Shown: positions 1 through 6,864, counted from the first letter of the stretch. The stretch is DNA of 11,389 nucleotides from an uncultured Actinomyces sp. (GCA_938040725.1 CALHZX010000096.1:1-11389); one strand, 5' to 3'. Notes: generated by a model not told the origin, from the letters alone. A program made the numbers and translations.

Positions 1-197
1 AGCGTGTCCCAGGTTTCCACGGTGTACCAGTAGGCACCGTCCTCCACGTAGGAGGCGTTGCCTGTGCGTGCATCCGTCGTGAAGCGCCATCGCGTGATCG
101 CGAGTCGGAAGGTCGTCACGCAGATGTCGCCCTTGACGTGCTTCATTGAGGGTTCTGACCCGATGCGACCCCTCAGGGTCGTCGAAATATCCTGCAT
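1..197 (-). CDS. Single-stranded DNA-binding (SSB) family protein, 5' part only
   Basis: The gene starts at the ATG at 197-195 and runs off the left edge after 65 codons, so only the N-terminus is visible. An AAAGGA ribosome site lies 7 bases before the ATG, which decides the start. The visible protein has the pattern of an OB-fold SSB: a first strand leading to GRIGSEP (residues 10-16), a VTTFRLAITRWRF strand (28-39), a spacer with TGNASYVEDG, then the aromatic strand AYWYTVETWD (55-64). This resembles the Ser/Asp-Trp-Tyr-Thr-Val-x-x-Trp strand of actinobacterial SSBs. SSBs bind and protect single-stranded DNA in replication and repair. The N-terminus differs enough from canonical SsbA that this may be a paralog (SsbB-like). 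The acidic C-terminal tail that would settle its role lies outside the window. Confidence 0.8.
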   Translation of the reverse strand, partial: MQDISTTLRGRIGSEPSMKHVKGDICVTTFRLAITRWRFTTDARTGNASYVEDGAYWYTVETWDT

Positions 198-289
198 CGT
201 TGCATCCTTTGTCTGGTCTGGCCGGCGCTGGCCGGATACGTCCAGGAAAGCCCCGCGAGGCATGTCCTTTCAAGCGCTCGCACTCCCCC

Positions 290-328
290 TGTGGATAACG
301 CACGTGCCGCTTGTGGCCCTGTGGATAA
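290..328. promoter_or_regulatory. Two perfect DnaA boxes in the ssb-like/orn intergenic region
   Basis: TGTGGATAA occurs at 290-298 and again at 320-328, exactly 30 bp apart and in the same orientation. Both sit in the same context (CCC before, C after). On the minus strand they read TTATCCACA, the consensus DnaA box. They lie about 93 to 131 bases upstream of the ssb-like start codon and downstream of orn. No dnaA or dnaN gene is visible, so this is not obviously the chromosomal origin. Control of the ssb-like gene by DnaA, or titration of DnaA, is inference. Confidence 0.6.
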
Positions 329-391
329 CCGGACGGCGCCGACAGCGCCTGTGCACTGCGCCTCTCACGGCGGGCACGCCAGACATAGCAA

Positions 392-422
392 AGCGGCGGC
401 ACCCCGCAGGGATACCGCCGCT
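392..422 (-). terminator. Rho-independent-type terminator of orn
   Basis: A perfect 8-bp stem, AGCGGCGG (422-415 on the minus strand) with CCGCCGCT (399-392), begins 12 bases after the orn stop codon. A CCC/GGG pairing extends it inside the loop. It is followed on the minus strand by TTTGCT, a short U-rich tail. Position and form fit a terminator for orn. Confidence 0.72.
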
Positions 423-433
423 CAGCGTTCAGA

Positions 434-1072
434 TCAGGCCTCGGCTGCCTCAACCATCTCGGGGATGCCCAGGGCAACAACCTCGCGGGCCACCTCGCGG
501 GCACGCTCAGTCGTCACCGGTTCGGCCGGGAAGAGCACGCGGCGATAGTACTCGAGCTCCTGGATGGACTCCAGGATGTCGGCCAGCGCGCGGTGGCCGC
601 CATGCTTGTCAGGCGACTCCGTGAAAGCGGCGCGGTACCAACGCTTGGCCAGCTCCTTGATGGAGGAGACGTCCACGAGACGGTAGTGCAGGTGGTCGAT
701 GACAGAGGGCATGTTCGCCTCGAGGAACATCTTGTCGGTACCCACCGAGTTACCCGCCAGGAGAGCCTTGCCCTGCTGGGGCACGAAGCGCTTAATGTAG
801 GACAGGACCTGCTCGGTCGCCTCTTCCATCGACACAGCGCTCGTCTTCAGATCGTCAAGCAACCCGGAGGACGTGTGCATGTTGCGCACGAAATCGTTCA
901 TGTTGTCGAGAGCCTCAGCGGGCGGCGTAATGAGCACATCCATGCCGGGGTCGACAATTCGCAGGTCGCCGTCAGTCACGACCACGGCCACCTCGATGAG
1001 GGCGTCACGCTGGACGTCCAGGCCGGTCATTTCGCAGTCAATCCAGACCAGGGGGTCTTTCAAAGTTTTCAC
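434..1072 (-). CDS. orn: Oligoribonuclease (DEDDh 3'-5' exoribonuclease)
   Basis: Orn degrades very short RNA fragments (di- to pentanucleotides, including pGpG) to mononucleotides in the cytoplasm, finishing mRNA decay. The protein has 212 residues, somewhat longer than the usual 180 or so because of about 30 residues after the conserved core. All DEDDh catalytic residues are present: D12 and E14 in WIDCEMTGLD, D113 in GNSVGTDKMFL, and H160 plus D165 in GGHRALADILESI. The start is a GTG at 1072. Just before it is AGAAGG, too close for a normal ribosome site, and TAACAT lies 7 bases upstream, so the message may be leaderless. The gene is divergent from ilvA across 94 bp and has its own terminator at 392-422. 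The family assignment is secure; the exact start is less so. Confidence 0.95.
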   Translation of the reverse strand: MKTLKDPLVWIDCEMTGLDVQRDALIEVAVVVTDGDLRIVDPGMDVLITPPAEALDNMNDFVRNMHTSSGLLDDLKTSAVSMEEATEQVLSYIKRFVPQQGKALLAGNSVGTDKMFLEANMPSVIDHLHYRLVDVSSIKELAKRWYRAAFTESPDKHGGHRALADILESIQELEYYRRVLFPAEPVTTERAREVAREVVALGIPEMVEAAEA

Positions 1073-1079
1073 GCCTTCT

Positions 1080-1085
1080 ATGTTA
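1080..1085 (-). promoter_or_regulatory. Possible -10 element of orn (leaderless spacing)
   Basis: TAACAT on the minus strand fits the TANNNT -10 consensus and ends 7 bases before the GTG start of orn, which would place transcription initiation at or next to the start codon. I see no good -35 hexamer at 16-18 bp, so this is tentative. Confidence 0.35.
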
Positions 1086-1166
1086 GTGCGCTCTGGGTCA
1101 TACGGTTGGGTGGGACTTGGGGGCGGTGGCCACTACTACACTAGAAGGGTATTGGAAGGAGTTCTT

Positions 1167-2453
1167 ATGACCGCTAGTTCTCACGTGACGACACCGAAGG
1201 ACATCCGTCAGGCAGCCACCGCCCTGGAGGGGCTTGCCGTTCGCACGAACCTGGATCGTTCCGAGCGTCTGTCCACCGAGGCCGGCGTGGATATTCTGCT
1301 CAAGCGTGAGGATCAGCAGAAGTGCCGTTCCTTCAAGGTGCGTGGCGCCTACGCGCGCATGTCGCTCCTGTCCCCTGCCGAGCGCGAGCGCGGCGTCGTG
1401 TGCGCCTCGGCCGGTAACCACGCGCAGGGCCTGGCGTATGCCTGTGCTCACCTGGGCGTGCGCGGCACGATTTACCTACCCTCGAATACGCCCCGTCAGA
1501 AGCGCCGCCGTATCGCGACGATTGGTGGGCAGTGGGTCGAGCAGGTCATCGTGGATGGCACGTTCGACCGCGCGAACGCGCTGGCCCAGGAGGCTGCGCG
1601 CGCGACGGGCCGGACCTATGTTCACCCCTACGATGATCCGTTCACGATCGCCGGGCAGGGCACGATTGGCGTCGAGCTCGAGGAGCAGATGCCTGAAGAC
1701 ACAGCGGCCGTCCTGGTCCCCGTGGGCGGTGGCGGCCTCATCGCGGGTATCGCGACGTGGCTACGCGCGAACCGTCCGGAGGTCAGAATCATCGGCGTGG
1801 AGCCTGCGGGCGCAGCGTCGATGCACGCGGCTCTTGAGGCGGGTCAGCCGATGTCTCTGGCGAAGGTCGATCCTTTCGTGGATGGTACAGCGGTGGGTCG
1901 CGCGGGCTCGCTCCCCTTCCATATCGCTTCGCAGTTCGTTGACTCCGTGCTGGTTGTGCCGGAGGGCGCGGTGTGCACTGAGATGCTGGAGCTCTACCAG
2001 TCCGACGGCGTCATCGCCGAGCCTGCGGGTGCGCTCGCGTCTACGGCCGCGCACGTGTACCTGACGGATCCGGCGGATCGCAAGGCCCTGCTCGGCCGCT
2101 CCGACGGCGCAATTGTCTGCGTCGTGTCGGGCGGTAACAACGACCTGACGCGCTACGCCGAGGTCATGGAACGCTCGCTGCGCCACGAGGGGTTGCGTCA
2201 TTACTTCCTCGTGACCTTCCCACAGCAGCCGGGCATGCTGCGCGTCTTCCTGTCGGATGTGCTGGGTCCCGCGGACGATATCGTGCACTTCGAGTACACG
2301 AAGAAGAACAACCGCGAGCTCGGACCTGCACTGGTTGGTATCGACCTGTCGAACCCGGATGACATCGATGGGCTTCGACACCGCATGGAGGCTTCTCCCC
2401 TGCATGTCGAGGAGCTGCCGCTGGATTCGGAGATCACGCGACTCGTGATCTGA
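1167..2453 (+). CDS. ilvA: Threonine ammonia-lyase (threonine dehydratase), short form
   Basis: This PLP enzyme deaminates L-threonine to 2-oxobutyrate and ammonia, the first committed step of isoleucine synthesis. The start chosen is the ATG at 1167 with GGAAGGA (1154-1160) six bases upstream, giving 428 residues. The open frame continues upstream to 873, but that part lies antisense to orn. The PLP lysine is K57 in KCRSFKVRGAY. A nucleotide-like loop SAGNHAQG and the glycine-rich phosphate loop VPVGGGGLIAG follow, then SGGNND near the end of the catalytic domain. The last 90 or so residues, beginning near LRHYFLVTFPQQPGM, form a single ACT-like regulatory domain. This is the short layout of Corynebacterium and Bacillus IlvA rather than the longer two-ACT E. 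coli form. Isoleucine feedback is expected from the family. The gene is single, with a terminator directly after it. Confidence 0.94.
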   Translation: MTASSHVTTPKDIRQAATALEGLAVRTNLDRSERLSTEAGVDILLKREDQQKCRSFKVRGAYARMSLLSPAERERGVVCASAGNHAQGLAYACAHLGVRGTIYLPSNTPRQKRRRIATIGGQWVEQVIVDGTFDRANALAQEAARATGRTYVHPYDDPFTIAGQGTIGVELEEQMPEDTAAVLVPVGGGGLIAGIATWLRANRPEVRIIGVEPAGAASMHAALEAGQPMSLAKVDPFVDGTAVGRAGSLPFHIASQFVDSVLVVPEGAVCTEMLELYQSDGVIAEPAGALASTAAHVYLTDPADRKALLGRSDGAIVCVVSGGNNDLTRYAEVMERSLRHEGLRHYFLVTFPQQPGMLRVFLSDVLGPADDIVHFEYTKKNNRELGPALVGIDLSNPDDIDGLRHRMEASPLHVEELPLDSEITRLVI

Positions 2454-2472
2454 GAGAGGCACGTAAAGCGCT

Positions 2473-2516
2473 GGAGAGGGGGCGCGGTTTCGGGGACGAG
2501 GCCGTGGCCCCTCTCC
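2473..2516 (+). terminator. Terminator of ilvA
   Basis: GGAGAGGGG (2473-2481) pairs perfectly with CCCCTCTCC (2508-2516). A further CGCGG (2483-2487) pairs with CCGTG (2502-2506) inside, after one G-G mismatch. CCTTTTG follows. It starts 19 bases after the ilvA stop. It also separates ilvA from the convergent winged-helix gene. Confidence 0.85.
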
Positions 2517-2605
2517 CCTTTTGTCTATCCCTGGGCGCGTGGCTGGCTTGGGTGCCGCCCGGGGTGGCCACTGGGCCGATGTGTGCGGTGGCGCGGCCGG
2601 GTGTG

Positions 2606-2622
2606 GCGGCGGGGTCCGCCGC
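2606..2622 (-). terminator. GC hairpin just after the winged-helix gene
   Basis: GCGGCGG (2606-2612) pairs with CCGCCGC (2616-2622) around a 3-base loop, 9 bases past the stop codon of the minus-strand winged-helix gene. No U-tract follows on the minus strand, so a terminator role is uncertain. The rest of 2517-2631 shows only GC-rich sequence with no gene. Confidence 0.35.
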
Positions 2623-2631
2623 GAGGGTGGC

Positions 2632-3063
2632 TCAGGCGGCGAGGGTGACGGGGCGGGTGACGCGCACGCGCACGGAGGGGGTGGAGTTGAAGCGGTAGCC
2701 TTCGCCGCGGACCGTGGAGATGAGGTCGGGCAGGATGGAGAGCTTCTTGCGTAGGCGTCGGATGTGGGCGTCGACGGTGCGGGAGTCGGAGCCGAGTTCA
2801 GAGTCGGCCCACACGGAGGCGAAGAGTTCGTCGCGGGTGACGGAGCGGTCGGCGTTGGCGGCGAGGTGGGCCAGGAGGTCGTGTTCCTTGGCGGACAGGC
2901 CCGCGTCGCGTCCGTCGAGGGTGACCTGGCCGCGGTCGATGTCAATGTCGATGCGGGAGGAGCTCAGTCGCAGGCCGGCGAGAACGTCGAGGAATTCCTC
3001 GTAGGAGGTGGGGGTGTCGTTGTCGGCGCGGACGGAGGCGGCAGGGGTGTTGACGAGGGTCAT
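2632..3063 (-). CDS. Orphan OmpR/PhoB-type winged-helix DNA-binding protein
   Basis: The protein has 143 residues. Residues about 36-126 form a complete Trans_reg_C winged helix: strands VTLDGRDAGLSAKEHDLL (47-64), a helix and loop ending RDELFASVWAD, the recognition helix SRTVDAHIRRLRKKL (94-108), and the wing strand VRGEGYRF (118-125). These are family hallmarks of the output domain of OmpR-type response regulators. There is no receiver domain and no phospho-accepting Asp; the first 35 residues are too short and acidic to be one. So it is a stand-alone regulator, or works with a partner not visible here. No histidine kinase is near. The ATG at 3061-3063 has no clear ribosome site. Upstream is an unusual structured region with a possible Met/Cys-rich small ORF. 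The target genes are unknown; proximity to metE-metF is suggestive only. Confidence 0.85.
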   Translation of the reverse strand: MTLVNTPAASVRADNDTPTSYEEFLDVLAGLRLSSSRIDIDIDRGQVTLDGRDAGLSAKEHDLLAHLAANADRSVTRDELFASVWADSELGSDSRTVDAHIRRLRKKLSILPDLISTVRGEGYRFNSTPSVRVRVTRPVTLAA

Positions 3064-3124
3064 GGGTGTATCCGATTCTTCGGGGCCGCACTCCCACTAT
3101 CGGCGTGGGTATATCACTGCGGCG

Positions 3125-3157
3125 GTGATTGACAGGGGTATCTGGGGCGTCAATCAC
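3125..3157. repeat. 9-bp perfect inverted repeat upstream of the winged-helix gene
   Basis: GTGATTGAC (3125-3133) and GTCAATCAC (3149-3157) are perfect reverse complements separated by 15 bases. The inner GTGAT (3125-3129) can instead pair with ATCAC at 3113-3117, giving a second, overlapping and mutually exclusive 5-bp hairpin. A third small hairpin, CCCAC (3093-3097) with GTGGG (3105-3109), follows toward the gene. The element lies 62-94 bases before the winged-helix start. It could be an operator (perhaps autoregulatory) or a leader RNA structure. Confidence 0.55.
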
Positions 3158-3261
3158 ATACACATTCGCGACATCATGCCACCGCAGGGGCAGCACATGG
3201 GGTTCGCGAAGGTCGTCATGGCTTTAAGTTTGTCGGACGTTTTCCGTCCGGGCAACACCAT
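3154..3261 (-). CDS. Possible 35-residue Met/Cys-rich small ORF (hypothetical)
   Basis: An ORF runs from the ATG at 3261-3259 to TGA at 3156-3154. It encodes 35 residues, of which 7 are Met and 4 are Cys. The last 14 read MCCPCGGMMSRMCM, 9 of 14 sulfur-containing. An internal ATG (residue 15) would give 21 residues. The stop codon falls inside the first arm of the 9-bp inverted repeat (3125-3157), a layout like that of a leader peptide. The downstream gene on the same strand is the orphan winged-helix regulator, 90 bases away, and the preceding genes are metF-metE. No convincing ribosome site or U-tract is visible, so translation is unproven. It could be chance. I assign no function. Confidence 0.25.
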   Translation of the reverse strand: MVLPGRKTSDKLKAMTTFANPMCCPCGGMMSRMCM

Positions 3262-3263
3262 GA

Positions 3264-3359
3264 CCACTAGATGAGACTCTGTGACAGGATGTGTTCACGG
3301 TACAGATGCCCTGGTACAGGCTCGTACGAGCGCGGCGAGGAGGCAGGACAGACACAAAC
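3264..3359. other. Intergenic spacer with a 12-bp palindrome and a short direct repeat
   Basis: This is part of the 347-base gene-poor stretch 3064-3410. It holds a perfect 12-bp palindrome, GCTCGTACGAGC (3320-3331), and GGTACAG twice (3299-3305 and 3313-3319). No gene is convincing on either strand here. A promoter for the winged-helix gene is expected in this part, but I could not pick a clear -35/-10 pair. Confidence 0.4.
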
Positions 3360-3392
3360 GGTGGGGGCGGGTCCATTGGGCCCGCCCCCACC
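3360..3392 (-). terminator. Terminator of the metF-metE operon
   Basis: A 15-bp stem (3360-3374 with 3378-3392) with one G-U pair closes a 3-base loop, beginning 18 bases after the metE stop. The outer sequence is GGTGGGGGCGGG paired with CCCGCCCCCACC. On the minus strand it is followed by CGTTTGTGT, only partly U-rich, but the stem is very stable. Confidence 0.8.
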
Positions 3393-3410
3393 TATCGCCT
3401 AGGAGAACGC

Positions 3411-5732
3411 TCAGCTCTCCAGGCCGCGCTGGGCACGCACTTGCCGAGTAGCAGAGACAAGGTTGTCCAGCGACGCCTTCGTTTCCTCGTAGCCGCGGGT
3501 CTTGAGGCCACAGTCGGGGTTGACCCACAGGCGCGAGACCGCCGCGGCGTCAGCGGCCAGGCCGATGAGCTCGGCGAGTTCCTCGGTGCTGGGGACGCGG
3601 GGGGCGTGGATGTCCCACACGCCGGGGCCGATGCCGTGGTCGAAGCCGGCCTCGGCGAGCTCGGGGACGACCTCCATCTTGGAGCGAGCCGCCTCGATGG
3701 ACGTCACGTCGGCGTCCAGGCCCTTGATGGCGTCGATGATCTGGCCGAATTCGGAGTAGCACAGGTGCGTGTGGATCTGGGTGTCGGGGCGCACGCAGGA
3801 GGTGGCCAGCCGGAAGGATCCCACGGACCAGTTCAGGTAGTCGGCGTGACGGTCGGCGTCCAGGGGCAGGAGTTCGCGCAGGGCGGGCTCGTCGACCTGG
3901 ATTGCGGCGATGCCGGCGGCCTCGAGGTCGGACACCTCGTCGCGCAGGGCCAGGCCGATCTGGTCGGCGATTTCGCCGAGAGGCAGGTCGTTGCGCGGGA
4001 AGGACCACGCGATGATCGTGACGGGGCCGGTGAGCATGCCCTTGACGGGCTTGTCGGTGAGCGACTGGGCGTAGCTGGTCCAGCCCACGGTCATGGGCGC
4101 GGGGCGAGAGACGTCGCCCCACAGGATGGAGGGACGCGTGCAGCGCGAGCCGTAGGACTGCACCCAGCCGTTGCGCGTGGCAGCAAAGCCATCGAGCAGC
4201 TCGGCGAAGTACTGGACCATGTCGTTACGCTCGGCCTCGCCGTGGACGAGGACGTCCAGGCCCAGCTCCTCCTGGAGAGCGATAACCGAGGCGATCTCCT
4301 CACGCATGCGGGCCTCGTAGTCCGCGTCGGACAGTTCGCCGCGGGCGTTGGCGGCGCGGGCCTTACGGATCTCGGTGGTCTGCGGGAACGATCCGATGGT
4401 CGTCGTGGGCAGCGGGGGCAGGTGGAGGCGCTCGGTCTGGGCGGCTTCGCGCTCCAGGTAGGGCTCGCGGGCGCGGTCAGTGTCGGTGAGGGCGGCGGTG
4501 CGGCTGCGAACCTCGGGACGCACGACGCCGGGAGCGACGGCGCGCTGTTCAAGGACGCGGGTAGCCTCGGCGACCTCGGCGTCGATAGCGTCCCAACCTT
4601 CATCCAGGCCGCGGGCCAGAGTGACAACCTCAAGAATCTTCTGGTCGGCGAAAGCGAGCCAGGCGTGCAGGTTCTCGTTGAGGGTCGCGTCGTCCCAGGT
4701 CTCCAGCGCGGTATCGTGCGGCACGTGCTGGAGGGAGTTGGAGGTGGCGACGGTGACGCGTGCGGCTCCCAGGGCCTGAGCGGCCTTCAGGGTCTGGCGC
4801 AGCTGGGCCAGGTCGGCGCGCCAGATGTAGCGGCCGTCGACCGCACCAACAACGAGAGTGACACCCGACAGGTCCGCGCCCTTCGGCAGCGAGCCGCGCA
4901 GCGTGTCAACGTGAAGAGCCTCGACGCCCGTCTTGGCCAGGGCACCCACCGCGTGGGAGGCATCGCCGTAGGGGGTGGTGAGCAGGATCTGCGGACGATT
5001 CTGCGACGCGGCCAGGCGCTCGTAGACGCGGGCGGCCAGCTCGCCCAGCTCAACGCGGGTGCGCGAGAGGTTGTCGGAGGTGAGGGCCGGCTCGTCGAGC
5101 TGGACCCACGGGGCGCCCGCGGCGTGCAGGGAGGCCAGCGCCTCCTCGTACGCGACCACGGCCTCGTCGATGCGGGTGAGCGGGTCGAAGTCCGGGGTAG
5201 CCGGGTCGGCCTTGGCCAGGGCCAGGTAGGTGACGGGGCCGACCAGGACGGGACGGGTCACGTAGCCCCACTCGCGGGCCGCGGTGAAGCGGCGGGTAAT
5301 CATGTCATCGGCGAAGCGCAGGGGCGTGTCGGGGCCAATCTCGGGAACGAGGTAGTGGTAGTTGGTGTCGAACCACTTCGTCATTTCTTCGGGGCCGACC
5401 TTGTCGTCACCGCGGGCGAGCGCAAAGTAGAGGTCGAGGCCCTCGCGGCCAGCGAAGCGCGGCGGGATGGCGCCCAGGAGGATGGACGCGTCCAGGACGT
5501 GGTCGTACAGGGAGGGCGCGTCAGCCAGGGACGCGTCGGAGGGGTTCAGGCCCAGCTCGACGAGGCGCGCGAGGTTCTCCTTGCGCAGATCGTTGGCGGC
5601 CTGGATCAGCTCGGCATCGGTGATGCGCCCGGCCCAGCGGGCCTCGAGGGCGCGCTTGAGCTCGCGGCCACGGCCGATACGCGGATAGGCCAGGATCGTG
5701 GCGGTAGGGAACTGCGTGGTCGCAGCAGACAT
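3411..5732 (-). CDS. metE: Cobalamin-independent methionine synthase
   Basis: MetE transfers the methyl group of 5-methyltetrahydropteroyl-triglutamate to homocysteine, making methionine without vitamin B12, in the cytoplasm. The start chosen is the ATG at 5732 with AAGGAG close upstream, giving 773 residues, close to the usual 750-770. The open frame extends 17 codons further upstream, but those lie in the metF-metE gap. The N-terminal half-barrel opens with AYPRIGRGRELKRALE (near residue 16). The C-terminal half carries TTIGSFPQT and VHGEAERNDMVQYF. The four zinc ligands are H656 and C658 (in HTHLCYSEF), E680 (SIEAARSK) and C741 (NPDCGLKTR). Their spacing (2, 22, 61) equals that of E. coli H641/C643/E665/C726. 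It follows metF after 78 bases with two small hairpins, and ends at a strong terminator. Codon use is like its neighbours. Confidence 0.96.
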   Translation of the reverse strand: MSAATTQFPTATILAYPRIGRGRELKRALEARWAGRITDAELIQAANDLRKENLARLVELGLNPSDASLADAPSLYDHVLDASILLGAIPPRFAGREGLDLYFALARGDDKVGPEEMTKWFDTNYHYLVPEIGPDTPLRFADDMITRRFTAAREWGYVTRPVLVGPVTYLALAKADPATPDFDPLTRIDEAVVAYEEALASLHAAGAPWVQLDEPALTSDNLSRTRVELGELAARVYERLAASQNRPQILLTTPYGDASHAVGALAKTGVEALHVDTLRGSLPKGADLSGVTLVVGAVDGRYIWRADLAQLRQTLKAAQALGAARVTVATSNSLQHVPHDTALETWDDATLNENLHAWLAFADQKILEVVTLARGLDEGWDAIDAEVAEATRVLEQRAVAPGVVRPEVRSRTAALTDTDRAREPYLEREAAQTERLHLPPLPTTTIGSFPQTTEIRKARAANARGELSDADYEARMREEIASVIALQEELGLDVLVHGEAERNDMVQYFAELLDGFAATRNGWVQSYGSRCTRPSILWGDVSRPAPMTVGWTSYAQSLTDKPVKGMLTGPVTIIAWSFPRNDLPLGEIADQIGLALRDEVSDLEAAGIAAIQVDEPALRELLPLDADRHADYLNWSVGSFRLATSCVRPDTQIHTHLCYSEFGQIIDAIKGLDADVTSIEAARSKMEVVPELAEAGFDHGIGPGVWDIHAPRVPSTEELAELIGLAADAAAVSRLWVNPDCGLKTRGYEETKASLDNLVSATRQVRAQRGLES

Positions 5733-5768
5733 GGTGTTCTCCTTGGGTGTGCTACTCGTTCGGCGTGC

Positions 5769-5797
5769 GCGGGAGACCCGCACCCTGCCGCAGGGTG
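5769..5797 (-). other. Two adjacent hairpins in the metF-metE gap
   Basis: CACCCTG/CAGGGTG (5781-5787 with 5791-5797, 3-base loop) directly abuts GCGGG/CCCGC (5769-5773 with 5777-5781, 3-base loop). They sit between the metF stop and the metE ribosome site. There is no U-tract, so full termination is unlikely. RNA processing or partial attenuation that sets the metF:metE ratio is a possible role. Confidence 0.45.
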
Positions 5798-5810
5798 GAT
5801 GGTGATGCGC

Positions 5811-6794
5811 TCAGGCGCGGGTATCGGGGGACGAAGCGCCGGACCGCAGCGGGTCAGGCGTCACTCCCATGAGGGCGAGGATGTCCAAGACGGGCTTGGA
5901 GCGGTTGAAGGTGTAGAGGTGGACGCCGGGAGCGCCCGCCTCCAGGACGGAGTGGATGAGACGTGACCCGAAGACGGCGCCGAACTCGTCGCGCGCTTCC
6001 TGGTGCGGGTAGTCCGACAGTGTCGTCAGCAGGTATTCGGGGACCTCGATGCCGGTGAGGTCCTGGACACGGCGCAGGCGAGCCGGGTCGGTGGCCGGCA
6101 GCATGCCGGGCACGATCGGGATGGTGACGCCGGCGCGGCGGGCGCGTTCGACGAAGGAGGCGTAGACGTCGGCGTCCCAGAAAAGCTGCGTGATAGCGAA
6201 GGAGGCGCCTGCTGCCTGCTTGACGAGGAGGCGCTCGACTTCCTGCGCGGGCGTGGTTCCGGCGGCGGGATTACCGGCCGGGAAGGTGGCCACCGCAATC
6301 GTCAGCGGCTTGAACGCGGAGCGCAGAGCCTCGCCCGGGTGAGCGTCGCAGCGGCGCTTTTCGACAGTGCGGATGAGGTGGATCAGCTCGGTGGCGCTGC
6401 CGACGCCGCCGGGGCCGGGCTCCCAGTCGTCCTGCCCCACCGGCGGGTCACCGCGCAGAGCCAGGAAGGTACGAACGCCCAAATCGAGGTAGTCGTAGAC
6501 GGTGGAGACGACCTCTTCGGTCGAGTTACCCACGCAGGTCAGGTGCGCGATCGGCTGAATCGGGGTGTCACGCACGAGGCGGTGGACCGTCGAGCGGGCG
6601 TTGGAGCGGTCCTTGCCGCCGGCGCCATAGGTAACCGACATGAAGTCGGGGCGCACGTGCAGCAGCTGGTCAACCGTATTCCAGAAGGGTTCTTCCAGGG
6701 AGGGCTTGCGCGGGGGCATGACCTCGAAGGACAGAAGCGTGGGCTCGTGGTCGTGGGTGCAGGGACAGGCGTATTCGTCGTCAGAGAAGGGCAC
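5811..6794 (-). CDS. metF: Methylenetetrahydrofolate reductase
   Basis: MetF reduces 5,10-methylenetetrahydrofolate to 5-methyltetrahydrofolate with an FAD cofactor, providing the methyl donor for MetE next door. The protein has 327 residues, slightly longer than the roughly 300 of E. coli MetF. The TIM-barrel hallmarks are SFEVMPPR with catalytic E24 (E. coli E28), FMSVTYGAGG, HLTCVGNS, and ALRGDPP with D116 (E. coli D120). FAITQLFWDADVY and PIVPGMLP follow. The start is GTG at 6794, preceded by a weak GAGAG. The N-terminus carries CPCTHDHE (residues 10-17), a C-x-C-x-H-x-H cluster ahead of the barrel; whether it binds metal is unknown. The gene leads a two-gene operon with metE. A possible promoter lies at 6865-6894. 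The gap up to the tRNA terminator (6795-7022, about 230 bases) holds no gene and no riboswitch I can name. Confidence 0.95.
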   Translation of the reverse strand: MPFSDDEYACPCTHDHEPTLLSFEVMPPRKPSLEEPFWNTVDQLLHVRPDFMSVTYGAGGKDRSNARSTVHRLVRDTPIQPIAHLTCVGNSTEEVVSTVYDYLDLGVRTFLALRGDPPVGQDDWEPGPGGVGSATELIHLIRTVEKRRCDAHPGEALRSAFKPLTIAVATFPAGNPAAGTTPAQEVERLLVKQAAGASFAITQLFWDADVYASFVERARRAGVTIPIVPGMLPATDPARLRRVQDLTGIEVPEYLLTTLSDYPHQEARDEFGAVFGSRLIHSVLEAGAPGVHLYTFNRSKPVLDILALMGVTPDPLRSGASSPDTRA

Positions 6795-6864
6795 GATGTA
6801 ACTCTCGTGTTGCGGCTAGCCCTCACGTGGGTGCGCATCGGCGCGGGTTGTGGTGGTAGGGCCG

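Noticed and set aside
290..328. Chromosomal replication origin
   Set aside because: Only two DnaA boxes, no AT-rich unwinding region, and no dnaA, dnaN or rpmH nearby.
58..624. Plus-strand ORF of 188 codons
   Set aside because: Antisense to the ssb-like gene and orn, crossing the orn terminator.
873..1166. N-terminal extension of ilvA
   Set aside because: It would be antisense to orn. A strong ribosome site precedes the ATG at 1167, which matches the family's N-terminus.
1761..2945. Minus-strand ORF of 394 codons
   Set aside because: It is antisense to ilvA and overlaps the winged-helix gene in another frame; its Pro/Ser/Thr-rich low-complexity part is typical of shadow translation.
3008..3274. 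Plus-strand ORF of 88 codons in the metE/winged-helix gap
   Set aside because: Starts antisense inside the winged-helix gene, no ribosome site, no recognisable domain.
3291..5966. Very long plus-strand ORF (891 codons)
   Set aside because: It is antisense to metE, whose protein is unmistakable. Long shadow frames are common in GC-rich genes, and its repetitive G/V/A/R/D-rich composition fits that.
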